From positions 124,001 through 188,000 of the forward strand of contig NZ_JAENHN010000010.1 of the NCBI RefSeq assembly GCF_016595795.1: DNA of 64,000 nucleotides, given 5' to 3'. A program made the translations under genes and the position numbers. Numbering within the stretch: the first letter of the stretch is position 1; the number at the start of each line of letters is the position of its first letter. Below, one piece after another: positions 20,788 to 30,690 of this stretch. The DNA comes from Clostridium yunnanense. GTDB taxonomy: Bacteria; Bacillota; Clostridia; Clostridiales; Clostridiaceae. The notes under the pieces were generated by a model. It was not told the origin of the DNA and ran no database searches. It was given only the letters and a program-made list of their open reading frames with translations.

Positions 20788-21531
20788 ATGATTTTAGGGC
20801 AGCTTATAAAACAAGACTTTAAAAATCTTATCACAACACCTGTGATTGTAACGGTATGTGTTTTTTATCCATGGGCGCTGGTAGGTTTATTTGGTTTCAT
20901 ACTCTCAAGTTTTTACGGGGGAAGGGGAGTAAGTTCTTATGATTATTATGGTGTAACCATGATGCTTTATTTGGTGATAACCTCCATAACTATAACACCC
21001 AATACCTTTATGGAGAAGAAGCTTAGAAGGGGAAATATGAGGATAGCTTATGCACCAGTTTCAAAGGTAGCTATATACATGTCTAAGATAATTTCTTCTT
21101 ATCTATTTATGGGGATCAGTTTTTCTATAAACATGATCTTAATGCAGTACTTTAATTTTGTTAACTTTGGAAGAAATAACTTTATATATATTCTTATATT
21201 ATTTGGAGCTTTTTTATTATTTACAGTTACTATAGGAGGAGCAGTTTGCGTAATCTTAAAGACTGAAGAACTTACTAATATGATACTTTCTAATATAGCT
21301 AGTATATTTGCATTGCTATCAGGGATATTCTTCCCAGTGGATAGTTTGGGGAAGGTAGTAAGTAATATATCTAATGTATCTCCATTAAAGTGGATTTTAA
21401 ATGTATCCTTTAGTGTGATATATGATAACAATTTTCAAAATTATAATATGATTGTGCTTGTACTGATATTGTTATCGATTATAAGTTTATTTATCATGCA
21501 TTTTAACTATAAGCCTGAAGATTATATATAA
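20788..21531 (+). CDS. ABC-2 type transporter permease, first subunit
   Basis: A 247-residue protein with six hydrophobic helices, starting with ITTPVIVTVCVFYPWALVGLFGFIL. The loop FMEKKLRRGNMRIAYAPVSKVAIYMSKIIS is typical of ABC-2 permeases. It lies 15 bp behind the ATPase gene and 12 bp ahead of the second permease gene, so the three form one operon. It probably forms the channel as a heterodimer with the next protein. Confidence 0.88.
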   Translation: MILGQLIKQDFKNLITTPVIVTVCVFYPWALVGLFGFILSSFYGGRGVSSYDYYGVTMMLYLVITSITITPNTFMEKKLRRGNMRIAYAPVSKVAIYMSKIISSYLFMGISFSINMILMQYFNFVNFGRNNFIYILILFGAFLLFTVTIGGAVCVILKTEELTNMILSNIASIFALLSGIFFPVDSLGKVVSNISNVSPLKWILNVSFSVIYDNNFQNYNMIVLVLILLSIISLFIMHFNYKPEDYI

Positions 21532-21543
21532 AGGAGAAAAAAG

Positions 21544-22497
21544 ATGTTAAAGCTAATTAAAGGGATTTTATATAGGATGGTAACTAGCAAGGCTTATTTA
21601 ATAACGCCTTTAGTAATAACTCCAATAGTCATAGCAGCTGCGATTTATTTTTCTAGCAGCATGATTACAAAAGCCAATATAGGAGTGGTTGGAGCTGATA
21701 ATATAAATTTAAAGTCTAATGAAATAAATATGATAAGGCTTAAAGAGGATGTACCACTTTCGGATCTAGTAAAGAATAAGTATGATGCAGTCTTAACCTT
21801 TAATAATGGCAAGGTTGCAGTAGATACTATAAAGGATAACAATTTTAAAGAGAAACTAGAAAAGCTATTAAATGGAGAACAAGTGGTTATCAAAGAAGGT
21901 GAAAAAAGAGGGGTAGCAGCTAATATAGTAGGGTTTTTAACTATGTTTGTGCTTGCACTTGGAGTAATGCTCTATAAGTTTTTCTTTAATGATAAGAAAG
22001 GCATATCAAACAGAGTTATTAGCTCTAATATAACCTATGAGCAGTATGTAGCAAGTCATTTTGCCTCGGTTTTTGTGATGATATTTATACCTACGCTAAC
22101 AGTAACTATATTAGCGAAGTTATTACTAAATCTAGATACAGCAGTAACAGCTATAGAGTTAGCTTTCATAGTATTTATCTTATCACTGCTTGCTGCAGCC
22201 TATGGTTTGCTGATATCCTCTATTGTTAAAGATGAGGAAAGTGCTAGCATGTTAGGTATTATGCTTAATATAACAACTACACTTATTGCAGGAAGCTTTT
22301 TCACAATATCTAATAATAGTTTAATAAGCGCTATTGGAAAGCTGTTTCCCCAAAGGCATATATTAAATTTCACCATGTCCTTAGAGAATGGAAAAGGATT
22401 AAATTATATCAGTTTATCAAATGTGTTAATAGTATCTTTGATGATGATTTGCCTATCTTTTTTGATCACTAGATTCAAGATGAGAAGATATAATTAA
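21544..22497 (+). CDS. ABC-2 type transporter permease, second subunit
   Basis: A 317-residue protein. One membrane helix near residues 17-37 is followed by an extracellular domain of about 85 residues (TKANIGVVGADNINLKSNEINM...). About five helices complete the protein. This layout (helix, soluble loop, helices) is usual for ABC-2 permeases of the YhgE/LinL type. AAGGAG precedes the ATG. The gene ends the operon, and a family A palindrome begins immediately after its stop codon. Confidence 0.87.
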   Translation: MLKLIKGILYRMVTSKAYLITPLVITPIVIAAAIYFSSSMITKANIGVVGADNINLKSNEINMIRLKEDVPLSDLVKNKYDAVLTFNNGKVAVDTIKDNNFKEKLEKLLNGEQVVIKEGEKRGVAANIVGFLTMFVLALGVMLYKFFFNDKKGISNRVISSNITYEQYVASHFASVFVMIFIPTLTVTILAKLLLNLDTAVTAIELAFIVFILSLLAAAYGLLISSIVKDEESASMLGIMLNITTTLIAGSFFTISNNSLISAIGKLFPQRHILNFTMSLENGKGLNYISLSNVLIVSLMMICLSFLITRFKMRRYN

Positions 22498-22597
22498 AGG
22501 ATTCGTATATCGAAACTTAAGTTATACATGTTCGATAATCACGGCTTCTAGTGATTATCGTGCACGCATAGCTTAATAGTTGAGTTAGGAATTAAGA
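22498..22597. repeat. Family A imperfect palindrome, copy 2
   Basis: The core arms CGATAATCAC and GTGATTATCG enclose GGCTTCTA. Outer blocks TTATACATG and GCACGCATA pair with mismatches. The right end reads TTGAGTTAGGAATT. It starts right after the stop codon of the permease gene, as copy 1 does after its gene. Confidence 0.65.
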
Positions 22598-22696
22598 GAT
22601 TCCGGTATTGCATATGGTATAATAAATATAACAAAATTATACGGCCTCTAGTGATTATCGGGCACGTATAAATTAATAGTTGAGTTAGGAACTCTA
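22598..22696. repeat. Family A imperfect palindrome, copy 3, decayed left half
   Basis: The right half is almost identical to that of copy 2, exactly 100 bp later: CTCTAGTGATTATCG, CACGTATAAATTAATAGTTG, TAGGAACTCT. The left half begins GAGATTCC but is otherwise eroded. The pair looks like a tandem duplication. The LuxR-type gene starts about 22 bp further on, so the promoter of that gene lies within or between the copies. Confidence 0.6.
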
Positions 22697-22718
22697 GAAG
22701 TGATTAAAGGTGATTATA

Positions 22719-25280
22719 GTGAAAAGTATTCTTTATACAAGATTAATAAGGCCCAAAAGTACTAGTTTAGTTAATAGAAGTAAGAGTATACAGAATAAAG
22801 TTAATTCTATTTCAGAATGTAAGTTAGCAGTTATAAAAGGTGGAGCAGCTGTTGGTAAAAGTACGCTTATTTCTAATTATGTAAAAGATAAAGAAAATCA
22901 TATGTGGCTTTCTTTGGATGAAAATAGTAATGATTTATCATACTTATGGACTTATGTACTATATGGGTTAAGTGATAAGCTTGAAGACTTAAAACTATAT
23001 ATAGATATGATAAATCCATTAGTAAATAGGGAGGATATATTCGAATTAATATCGTCTTTGATCAATGAGCTTTTGGGCAGAGAAGAACTATTTATCGTAC
23101 TAGATGACTTTCATTATGTAGAAGATAAGTTTCTTTTAGAAACTATAGAATACTTTATAGCTAATTCATCAGATAATATACACTTTGTGTTAATCTCCAG
23201 ATATGATATACCGCTTTACCTAGGAAATATTCTTATGAAGGGTGGAATTGTTGATATTAACTCAGAAGATTTTTATCTTACCTTCGAAGAAAGTAAGGAA
23301 TTTATCAGAAATAGCAGCAAGGTTCAGATTAGTGATGAGCTTATAAAAGAAATATACTCAAGCTCAGAAGGATGGATAGGTGCAATTAAGCTTTTCCTAA
23401 CTGTATCAAATAGTAATAAAACTATAAAGAATGTACCTAAAAATAACAAGTTATTTATAGAATACATGAATAATGAAATCATGAAAAGTCTATCTCAAGA
23501 AGAAAAAGATTTTCTTATTAAAACATCTCCTATAAGCTATGTTAATCCTAGTATTTATAGCAGTATAGCAGGAAAAGATGGTTTTGATATCATAGAGAAA
23601 TTAATAGAAAAGAACATGCTTATAGTTTCTATAGATGAAGAAAAAAGGATATACAGATATCACAATGTTTTGAGGCAGCATTTACTAGAGCTGTTTGATA
23701 AATATGAAGCTAATATTAAAAGTGAAACCATTGATAGACTTACTAAATCCTTAATACAAGATGAAAACTATGATGAGGCACTGAATATTTTTATTAACTG
23801 GGGCAGGTATGATGATGGATTAAGGCTTATAGAGAAGAATGTACAACATCTTGTCTCTACTAAACTACTAAATGAATTTCCTCTAGAGTACTATAGTAAG
23901 AGTATGGATCTAACTCTTATAGCTATATTTTTTAATTATCTAAATTTAGATTATGAAAGATGTAATATTATAGCAAGTTCCATAAAAGAGGTTTCTAATA
24001 ATGAATTTTTAAATTCTATTAGGTTATTTACCGTTATATTGGATAATTCTGCAACAGATAATTTCTATTTTGAATTATCTAGAGAAATTGATGAAAACTT
24101 AAATATACTCACAAAGACTATTTATTATATATTAGCTTCATGGATACTAGGCTTTTGGGGAGAATGCTCAAGAGCTTTTGATATGTTGCAACTGATAGAG
24201 GAAGCTAATAAGCAGCTACAAAACAGTTATGTTGAATTGATGTGTAAATATAATAGAATTTCTCTTTTGGAAGAAATGGGTAGGCTACATGAAAGTGAAG
24301 CTGGATATAAAGAATTAAACAGCTTAATCAATAGTAAAAATAATAAAGCTTGTTTTAAGATTTTCAAAACTGTGGGACTGCCAGGGGTATATATAAAACA
24401 GCTTAAGTATAAAGAAGCAGAAAAACTTTTAGTAGAGGCTAAGGATTTGCTTAACGATTTGGATGGAAGAGATGCTTTTAGTTCATTAAAGATTGGTATC
24501 GAGTATAATTTAGCTGAGGTAAAATACATTAAAGGAAATATTCACGAATGTGAGGAGCTATTAAGTGACATAAGTAAGTACGAAAAGGGAAGTTATGTAT
24601 ATATTCAAATGATGGCATTAAGGATAAGACTATTATCAAACGAAGGAAAGATAAAAAAACATGAGTATGATGAATTTATTGATACTTATGAATATATGTA
24701 TAAGAACTCCAGTTATAAAGGGATTATTGGTATAACTTACGGAGTGGCGCTTTTCCATTTAGGAAAATATGAAAAAAGTTTAGAAGTATTTAAGGATGTA
24801 GCATTTTTAAGTAGAAAAAATAGAGCTGGATACTCACTAGTCTACTCTTTACTCTGGAAGGCAATAGTTTTAGATAAGCTTCAGACTAGTGGAAATAGGG
24901 AGCTTATAAATATTTTAAGGGAAGCAGTATTCTATTGTAGAGAAGAAGAGATTTTATTTCCTTATTATATAAATAAAAAGCTCTTAAATAAAATATTTAA
25001 GAAATTTAACGAACAACTGGTAGAGGATAAGGATAATAGGACATTTCTTAAAAAGCTAGAGAGTATAGTAGAGTGGGCAAGCGAAAATACTCTAATATTA
25101 AGTTCAAGAGAAATAGAAGTTCTTAGAGCTCTAATAGAGGGGTTAAGCAATAAAGAAATAGGAGAAAAACTATTTATATCTGTATCCACCGTAAAAACTC
25201 ATATAATAAATATATATTCAAAGCTTGGAGTTAAGAATAGAGTAGAAGCAGTGAATGAAGGAGTTAAGATACTTCAATAA
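22719..25280 (+). CDS. Large ATP-binding LuxR-family regulator (LAL/MalT-like)
   Basis: An 853-residue STAND-type regulator. An NTPase domain lies near the N-terminus with Walker A GGAAVGKST and Walker B FIVLDDFHYV. A helical middle (about 330-780) resembles the MalT-type repeat sensor. A C-terminal LuxR helix-turn-helix is clear (LSSREIEVLRALIEGLSNKEIGEKLFISVSTVKTHI). A GTG at 22710 is in frame, but AAAGG at 22706-22710 favours the GTG at 22719. It follows the ABC exporter operon on the same strand, so it may regulate it. Effector unknown. Confidence 0.9.
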   Translation: MKSILYTRLIRPKSTSLVNRSKSIQNKVNSISECKLAVIKGGAAVGKSTLISNYVKDKENHMWLSLDENSNDLSYLWTYVLYGLSDKLEDLKLYIDMINPLVNREDIFELISSLINELLGREELFIVLDDFHYVEDKFLLETIEYFIANSSDNIHFVLISRYDIPLYLGNILMKGGIVDINSEDFYLTFEESKEFIRNSSKVQISDELIKEIYSSSEGWIGAIKLFLTVSNSNKTIKNVPKNNKLFIEYMNNEIMKSLSQEEKDFLIKTSPISYVNPSIYSSIAGKDGFDIIEKLIEKNMLIVSIDEEKRIYRYHNVLRQHLLELFDKYEANIKSETIDRLTKSLIQDENYDEALNIFINWGRYDDGLRLIEKNVQHLVSTKLLNEFPLEYYSKSMDLTLIAIFFNYLNLDYERCNIIASSIKEVSNNEFLNSIRLFTVILDNSATDNFYFELSREIDENLNILTKTIYYILASWILGFWGECSRAFDMLQLIEEANKQLQNSYVELMCKYNRISLLEEMGRLHESEAGYKELNSLINSKNNKACFKIFKTVGLPGVYIKQLKYKEAEKLLVEAKDLLNDLDGRDAFSSLKIGIEYNLAEVKYIKGNIHECEELLSDISKYEKGSYVYIQMMALRIRLLSNEGKIKKHEYDEFIDTYEYMYKNSSYKGIIGITYGVALFHLGKYEKSLEVFKDVAFLSRKNRAGYSLVYSLLWKAIVLDKLQTSGNRELINILREAVFYCREEEILFPYYINKKLLNKIFKKFNEQLVEDKDNRTFLKKLESIVEWASENTLILSSREIEVLRALIEGLSNKEIGEKLFISVSTVKTHIINIYSKLGVKNRVEAVNEGVKILQ

Positions 25281-25340
25281 AAAAATAAGAATGTGTGGTC
25301 TGTAAGATTCTTAGATACGTTTAGAAAAGACAGATGAGCA

Positions 25341-25381
25341 AAAAAGGTTGCTGAAGAAAATCGCTTCAGTGACCTTTTTAT
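25341..25381 (+). terminator. Terminator after LuxR-type gene
   Basis: AAAAAGGT...CTGAAG pairs with CTTCAG...ACCTTTTTA around a 7-nt loop. Confidence 0.8.
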
Positions 25382-25477
25382 TTATTAGCAAAATAAGTAT
25401 TTAATTATAAATATCGATATAAAACAATATATTAGTATTGAGAATATAATTAACCATAAAATGAGAGGGGATAATTA

Positions 25478-26530
25478 ATGACCATTTCATTCGCTGAATT
25501 TTTAAAGCAAATAGTGAATAATCCAGCACTATTGATAACGGCGATCTTGACTCTAGGGGTAGTTTTAGTAAATGGATGGACTGATGCACCAAATGCTATC
25601 GCTACCTGTATATCTACTCGTGCAATAAGTCCTCATCCTGCAATTATTATGGCAGCCATATTTAATTTTTTCGGTGTTTTTGTAATGACTTTAGTAAATG
25701 CTAATGTAGCGCAAACAATATATAACATGGTGGACTTTCATGGAAACACACATGAAGCATTGGTAGCTTTGTGTGCAGCTCTATTTGCAATTGTGGTATG
25801 GTCTACAGCAGCTTGGTACTTCGGAATTCCTACTAGTGAAAGTCATGCATTAATAGCTGGAATATCAGGAGCTGCAATTGCACTTCAAGGTAATCTTAGT
25901 GGGATTAATGGTTCTGAATGGGTGAAGGTAATATATGGACTTATACTTTCTACTGCACTAGGATTTATCATGGGCTGGCTTTTGGTAAAGTCTGTAGCAA
26001 TTGTATTTCGTAATTCTAACAGAAAAAATACTAGCGATTTTTTTCAAGGAGCGCAAGTTTTTGGGGGAGCGGCTATGGCTTTTATGCATGGCGCTCAAGA
26101 TGGTCAAAAGTTTATGGGGGTATTCATGCTAGGAATATTTTTAGCTAATGGACAAGGGTCTGTAGAAAACTTTGTTATACCAATATGGCTTATGATGTTA
26201 TGTTCCTTAGTTATGGCTTTAGGCACTTCCATTGGAGGATATAAAATAATTAAGGCTGTAGGCATGAAGATGGTTAAATTAGAAAAATATCAAGGCTTTT
26301 CAGCAGATTTAGCAGCGGCAGGATGTCTTCTTATTTCTTCACTAACTGGAATACCAGTAAGCACAACTCATACTAAAACTACTTCTATAATGGGAGTTGG
26401 AGCAGCAAAGAGGCTTAGTGCTGTAAACTGGCTAATGGTTCAAGAAATGGTTTGGACATGGATTTTAACATTTCCAGGTTGCGGAGTTATAGGGTTTATA
26501 ATGGCAAAGTTATTCATTTGGATCTTTTAA
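25478..26530 (+). CDS. pit: Inorganic phosphate transporter, PiT family
   Basis: A 350-residue membrane protein with the duplicated PiT signature. The first is GWTDAPNAIATCISTRAISP and the second is FMHGAQDGQKFMGVF, followed by GIPVSTTHTKTTSIMGVG. About ten helices are visible. It imports phosphate in symport with protons, sodium or as a metal-phosphate complex. A GAGGGG site precedes the ATG. The PhoU-like partner often found upstream is absent, so the gene stands alone. Confidence 0.93.
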   Translation: MTISFAEFLKQIVNNPALLITAILTLGVVLVNGWTDAPNAIATCISTRAISPHPAIIMAAIFNFFGVFVMTLVNANVAQTIYNMVDFHGNTHEALVALCAALFAIVVWSTAAWYFGIPTSESHALIAGISGAAIALQGNLSGINGSEWVKVIYGLILSTALGFIMGWLLVKSVAIVFRNSNRKNTSDFFQGAQVFGGAAMAFMHGAQDGQKFMGVFMLGIFLANGQGSVENFVIPIWLMMLCSLVMALGTSIGGYKIIKAVGMKMVKLEKYQGFSADLAAAGCLLISSLTGIPVSTTHTKTTSIMGVGAAKRLSAVNWLMVQEMVWTWILTFPGCGVIGFIMAKLFIWIF

Positions 26531-26856
26531 TTAGACAGATACTAATTTTATTCTAACTAGCATTGAAAATTTTCTTGGTTTAAGTAGCGGTTAACTACTA
26601 TATGTAAAGTACTTATAAAATGACTGGAGAGAATAAATGTAAGGGCATTTCCAAATTAATTGACTATTATTGGTAAAAACAATATAATAATCTTATAATT
26701 ACATATTAAACTCTTGCATGTAATTGTTGGATAGTAACTGACTTGATCAAGCTAGACCTTCGTTAATAAGAAGTAGGATGAGACCTATCTTTTTATTAAT
26801 AGAGGTCTTTTTTACTGTAAAGTAAATCAGTTAGAGATATGAATATTGTAAAGATA
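26531..26856. other. Intergenic region after PiT gene
   Basis: It holds the terminator at 26754-26813 and otherwise no supported gene. The following palindrome begins at 26857. Confidence 0.5.
26754..26813 (+). terminator. Terminator after PiT gene
   Basis: AGACCT...TTAATAA pairs with TTATTAAT...AGGTCT across about 60 bases, ending in TTTTTT. Confidence 0.65.
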
Positions 26857-26955
26857 TAGATGAACCACTTCATAATTGAATTTATATTTTCAAATTCTCC
26901 TCTCAGAACCCAGAGGAGTTTTGAAAATAGATTTCGGATTGAAATGGTTCATCTT
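26857..26955 (+). repeat. Family B imperfect palindrome, copy 2, upstream of AraC-GH39 gene
   Basis: Outer arms AGATGAACCACTTC and GAAATGGTTCATCT. Inner arms ATTTTCAAA...CTCCTCT and AGAGGAG...TTTGAAAAT. It ends 57 bp before the ATG of the AraC-GH39 gene, in the same orientation relative to that gene as copy 1 is to the rpiR-type gene. Confidence 0.72.
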
Positions 26956-27011
26956 TAATAAGATAAATTTAATTTGATAAGTATCTATAAATACAATGGG
27001 GGGAGAAATTA

Positions 27012-29483
27012 ATGAAATATACTAATAAGATAATAGATATGATAGGAGACATTCCGATAAAAATATTTATTGAAAGCATTAAAACCTCATGTTACTACTT
27101 AAATCCAAAGCTAAGCTTGATATTTGTTATTAAAGGTGAAGTTCTTATAAAGCAAGAAGATAAAGAATATAAACTAACAGAAGAGGATGTTATCTTAATT
27201 AATCCAAACATAATGTACAGCATAGATAGTTCAAGCACTAATCAAATCTACATCTTAGAAATAGATTGTAAATATTTTGGTAATTTATATAATAACTTTA
27301 CCGACTTGAGATTTGAATTAAACTCCTTAAATATTAATGAAGCCAATATAGAAGAATATAAAAATATTAAAAGTGTAATGATAAAGCTGCTAGAGGTATG
27401 CATAAATAAAGAAAATGGATATCTACTGATTGCAAAACAACTGATAATGGAACTTATAGTGTTATTAATCAACAAATTTACTGTGGATGAAATTGAGAGT
27501 ACGCTTTCTATAAATCATGATAATGAAAGGGTAAACAGTATCATAAAGTTTGTACTTACTCATTACAAGGAAAAAATAAGTTTACAAGATATTTCACAAT
27601 ATATGCATTTAAATTCTCAATACATATCTAGATATTTTTCAAAGCAGATGGGGATTCCTTTAAACGCTTTTATTAGTAATTTACGATTAGAAGAGTCTAT
27701 AAAGGACTTGATATTATCTGATAAAAAAATTACTTTTATTGCGTTAGAAAATGGATTTCCAAATTTAAAATCTTACTTTAAAGCCTTTAAAGAAATATAT
27801 GGTATGACTCCTTCAAAATATAGAAATATTTACTTAAATGAAATAAGAGAAAGTTCACTAGAATTAGATTTTTCTAAATTTAAGTTAGAGAAAATACCTA
27901 ATTATGAGAATGATAAACTCAGGTTATTGCCTGAAAAAAAGCAAAGCTATGTAATTGATTTAAATTCTTCAGTGGAGGTTTTTGATAAGAGTTGGAAAAG
28001 GATTTTAGCTTTTGGTAGGGCTGTAGAAGGTATGAGGGAAGAACTAAGAAATCAATTGAGATTGGTTCAAAAAGATATAGGATTTGAATACGTGAGGTTT
28101 CATGGAATACTTTCTGATGAGATGCGTGTTTATAGTGAAGACGATCAGGGCAATTCGGAGTATAACTTTACTTATGTTGATGAACTTATAGATTTTTTAT
28201 TGGAGATAAAGCTTAAACCATTCATAGAACTTGGATATATGCCTGATCAACTTGCTGCTGAAAAAAAATATATATTTGCATGGAAGGCCAATATTAGTTT
28301 TCCTAAGAGTATGAGAAGGTGGAATAAGTTTATAAGAAGTTTTGTAAAACATCTTATAGAAAGATATGGTACTAATGAAGTTGAAAAGTGGTATTTTCAA
28401 ATTTGTGACCAATGGAATTACTTCAATACTGAGGATCAGAATTATTTTGAGTTCTTTAAAGAAACCTATGGTAGTGTGAAACAGGTTGAAGCGAAGCTAA
28501 GGGTTGGAGGGACATTTGACTTGCAGCTTTTAGATAAGTATGTTTGCTATTTAAAAGATGAGAAGGTAGCATTAGATTTTATTGCTGTAAGAACTTATTC
28601 ACTAGTACCAAATGGAAAGTCAGATTCGCTTGAACTTATCAATAGGTTTGGAAAGGTGTCAGATAATGAACTGATACTTCAGAATTCAATAGATTATTGT
28701 TCATATGCTGATGAAAGCTTCATTAGTGAACAAATAGATAAGTTTATTGATATAATAGACAAGCATAAATTAGATATAAAAGAGTTTTTTGTTACTGAAT
28801 GGAATACTACTCCAAGTCAAAAAGATTTATTACATGATACATGCTTCAAGGCTTCATTTTTCGTGAAAAATATTGTTGATAACTTTAATAAAGTTAATGG
28901 TATAGCATACTGGTCCTTTAGTGATATATTTGAAGAAACTAAAGCAAGTAACAATATCTTTCATGGAGGACTCGGTTTTATAACCAATAATGGAATAAAA
29001 AAGCCAATTTATTATGCCTATCAATTTATGAATAGATTAGGAAATAATATATTAAGAAAAGAAAGTGATTTCATAGCTACTAAAAATACCAATAATTCTA
29101 TTCAGATTTTAGCATTTAACTATTGTCATTTTATTGATGATAGAAAGCAGTGTCATTCAAAAGATATTACTTTAAAAGACAGGTATCATGTTTTTAATGA
29201 AAAAAGTAAAAATATAAGCTTTATTTTAAAAGGATTATCTGGAGAAGTAGTAGTGAAGATGTATAGAATTAACAAAGAAAACGGGTCGGCTTATGATGAA
29301 TGGCTTAGAATTGGTGCGCCGAAGTTCATGGATTTAGATGAACTTAATTATATTAAAAACAGATCAATATTTGAATATAGAATGAAAAACAGTGATATAA
29401 ATGGTGATTTTATAATAAATGAAAAGTTGGAACCCCATGAAGTTATGTTAATTGAGATTGTACCTATTAAACATAATCATTAG
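27012..29483 (+). CDS. AraC-family regulator fused to a GH39-like domain
   Basis: An 823-residue protein. Residues 1-150 form a cupin-like sensor (LIFVIKGEVLIKQEDKEYKLTEEDVILINP). Residues of about 175-275 form an AraC helix-turn-helix pair (ISLQDISQYMHLNSQYISRYFSKQMG, YGMTPSKYRN). Residues of about 300-815 resemble GH39 beta-xylosidases (FGRAVEGMREELRNQLRLVQKDIGFEYVRFHGIL; end YWSFSDIFEE). The nucleophile-type motif VTEWN (Glu596) is kept. At the acid/base site, the usual VWNEPN reads ICDQWN, so Gln467 replaces Glu. The domain therefore likely binds a glycan as a sensor rather than cleaving it. GGGGGG precedes the ATG. Probable targets are the surface and secreted glycosidase genes downstream. 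Confidence 0.87.
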   Translation: MKYTNKIIDMIGDIPIKIFIESIKTSCYYLNPKLSLIFVIKGEVLIKQEDKEYKLTEEDVILINPNIMYSIDSSSTNQIYILEIDCKYFGNLYNNFTDLRFELNSLNINEANIEEYKNIKSVMIKLLEVCINKENGYLLIAKQLIMELIVLLINKFTVDEIESTLSINHDNERVNSIIKFVLTHYKEKISLQDISQYMHLNSQYISRYFSKQMGIPLNAFISNLRLEESIKDLILSDKKITFIALENGFPNLKSYFKAFKEIYGMTPSKYRNIYLNEIRESSLELDFSKFKLEKIPNYENDKLRLLPEKKQSYVIDLNSSVEVFDKSWKRILAFGRAVEGMREELRNQLRLVQKDIGFEYVRFHGILSDEMRVYSEDDQGNSEYNFTYVDELIDFLLEIKLKPFIELGYMPDQLAAEKKYIFAWKANISFPKSMRRWNKFIRSFVKHLIERYGTNEVEKWYFQICDQWNYFNTEDQNYFEFFKETYGSVKQVEAKLRVGGTFDLQLLDKYVCYLKDEKVALDFIAVRTYSLVPNGKSDSLELINRFGKVSDNELILQNSIDYCSYADESFISEQIDKFIDIIDKHKLDIKEFFVTEWNTTPSQKDLLHDTCFKASFFVKNIVDNFNKVNGIAYWSFSDIFEETKASNNIFHGGLGFITNNGIKKPIYYAYQFMNRLGNNILRKESDFIATKNTNNSIQILAFNYCHFIDDRKQCHSKDITLKDRYHVFNEKSKNISFILKGLSGEVVVKMYRINKENGSAYDEWLRIGAPKFMDLDELNYIKNRSIFEYRMKNSDINGDFIINEKLEPHEVMLIEIVPIKHNH

Positions 29484-29569
29484 AAAAAGTTAAAGTTAGA
29501 GTGTTGATAAAAGGAGTGTTACCTGTCGGGTTTTAGCCATATAAAGTTGGAATGGTAGATACACAAAAA

Positions 29570-29604
29570 ACTCATTGAAGAAAGTCTCTTCAGTGAGTTT
29601 TTTT
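29570..29604 (+). terminator. Terminator after AraC-GH39 gene
   Basis: ACTCATTGAAGA pairs with TCTTCAGTGAGT over a short loop, then a run of seven T residues. Confidence 0.85.
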
Positions 29605-29794
29605 ATTCCATTTTTTGACTTATATATAGTGGAAATAATTAAGTTTTTTTAGTATATGGAAAATAGAACAAAAAGTAATAATAAAACAATATATAAAAAT
29701 CCACAAATGGAAAGCTTTACAATTGGTTAAAATATATAATTAGTTTGCTGGGTAATTAAGGGGGTATAACTTTAAATTTAAATAGGAGATATAT

Positions 29795-30601
29795 ATGTTT
29801 GATACTGATGTCAGAGACAAAGAAGATAATTTAAATAAGTCAAGATTACAGGAAAAAGCTTCAGTTAGAAGCTTTCTAAAAATAATTATGATATTAATTT
29901 GTGTAAGTACGTTTTTATATTCTGCTTATAGATTATATGTTATTGGACATGAATACAGCACTGCGACAAATGAATATAAAAAGCTACAAAAATATGTTGA
30001 AAAAATTCCAAGTGATAAAAGTAAATCAAATTTTTCTTCTGAAATAAATATAAACTTTAAAGAACTTAAAGCAATTAATAACGATGTTATTGGGTGGATT
30101 TACTTTGAGAATATAGACATTAACTATCCTATTGTTAAAGGCACTGATAACACATTCTATTTGAACCACACTTTTAAAAAAGAGGTGAATAAATCTGGAA
30201 GCATTTTCATGGATTACACAAATGATGAGCAATTCAAAGATTTTTATACAATTTTATATGGACATAATCTCAAGAATTCATCTATGTTCAGTGCGTTGAT
30301 GAAATATAAAGAAAAAGATTTTTATGTGTCCAACCATTGTTTTTGGATTTATACTCCGAGTGGTAAGTTAAAGTGCGAGATTTTTTCATGCTATATAACG
30401 AGCAGTACTAGTAAAAGTTATAACAAAAATTTTGAATCAAAGGAACAGTATGGCAGTTTCTTGAGAGATATAACTAATAATTCTATTTATGATACTGGAG
30501 TTACGGTAACAGCAGAGGACTCAATTGTGAGTCTATCAACCTGTACAAATTCAGATAAAGAAAGTCGAATAATTGTACATGCTAAGGTTATAAAACAATA
30601 G
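29795..30601 (+). CDS. srtB: Class B sortase
   Basis: A 268-residue membrane-anchored transpeptidase. One N-terminal helix (about 28-48, FLKIIMILICVSTFLYSAYRLY) leaves the catalytic domain outside. The catalytic triad is visible: His157 in YGHN, Cys250 in LSTCT and Arg258 in SRIIVHAK. The domain reads like class B (VIGWIYFENIDINYPIVKGTDNTFYLNHTF). It should cleave a sorting signal and attach the protein to peptidoglycan. The next gene carries an SPQTG sorting motif, which suits the SPKTG/PPKTG-type motifs known for the Clostridioides difficile class B sortase. TAGGAG precedes the ATG. Confidence 0.93.
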   Translation: MFDTDVRDKEDNLNKSRLQEKASVRSFLKIIMILICVSTFLYSAYRLYVIGHEYSTATNEYKKLQKYVEKIPSDKSKSNFSSEININFKELKAINNDVIGWIYFENIDINYPIVKGTDNTFYLNHTFKKEVNKSGSIFMDYTNDEQFKDFYTILYGHNLKNSSMFSALMKYKEKDFYVSNHCFWIYTPSGKLKCEIFSCYITSSTSKSYNKNFESKEQYGSFLRDITNNSIYDTGVTVTAEDSIVSLSTCTNSDKESRIIVHAKVIKQ

Positions 30602-30690
30602 AATTAAGAAATTAAATAAGTACTTTATGATCATTTATATAGATTCTAAAGTAAAAAAGGGTGAAAAACCTATGAAATTAGGGGGTAGAA

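Noticed and set aside
22497-22696. Insertion sequence remnant
   Set aside because: No transposase-like coding sequence; only the palindromic repeats are present.
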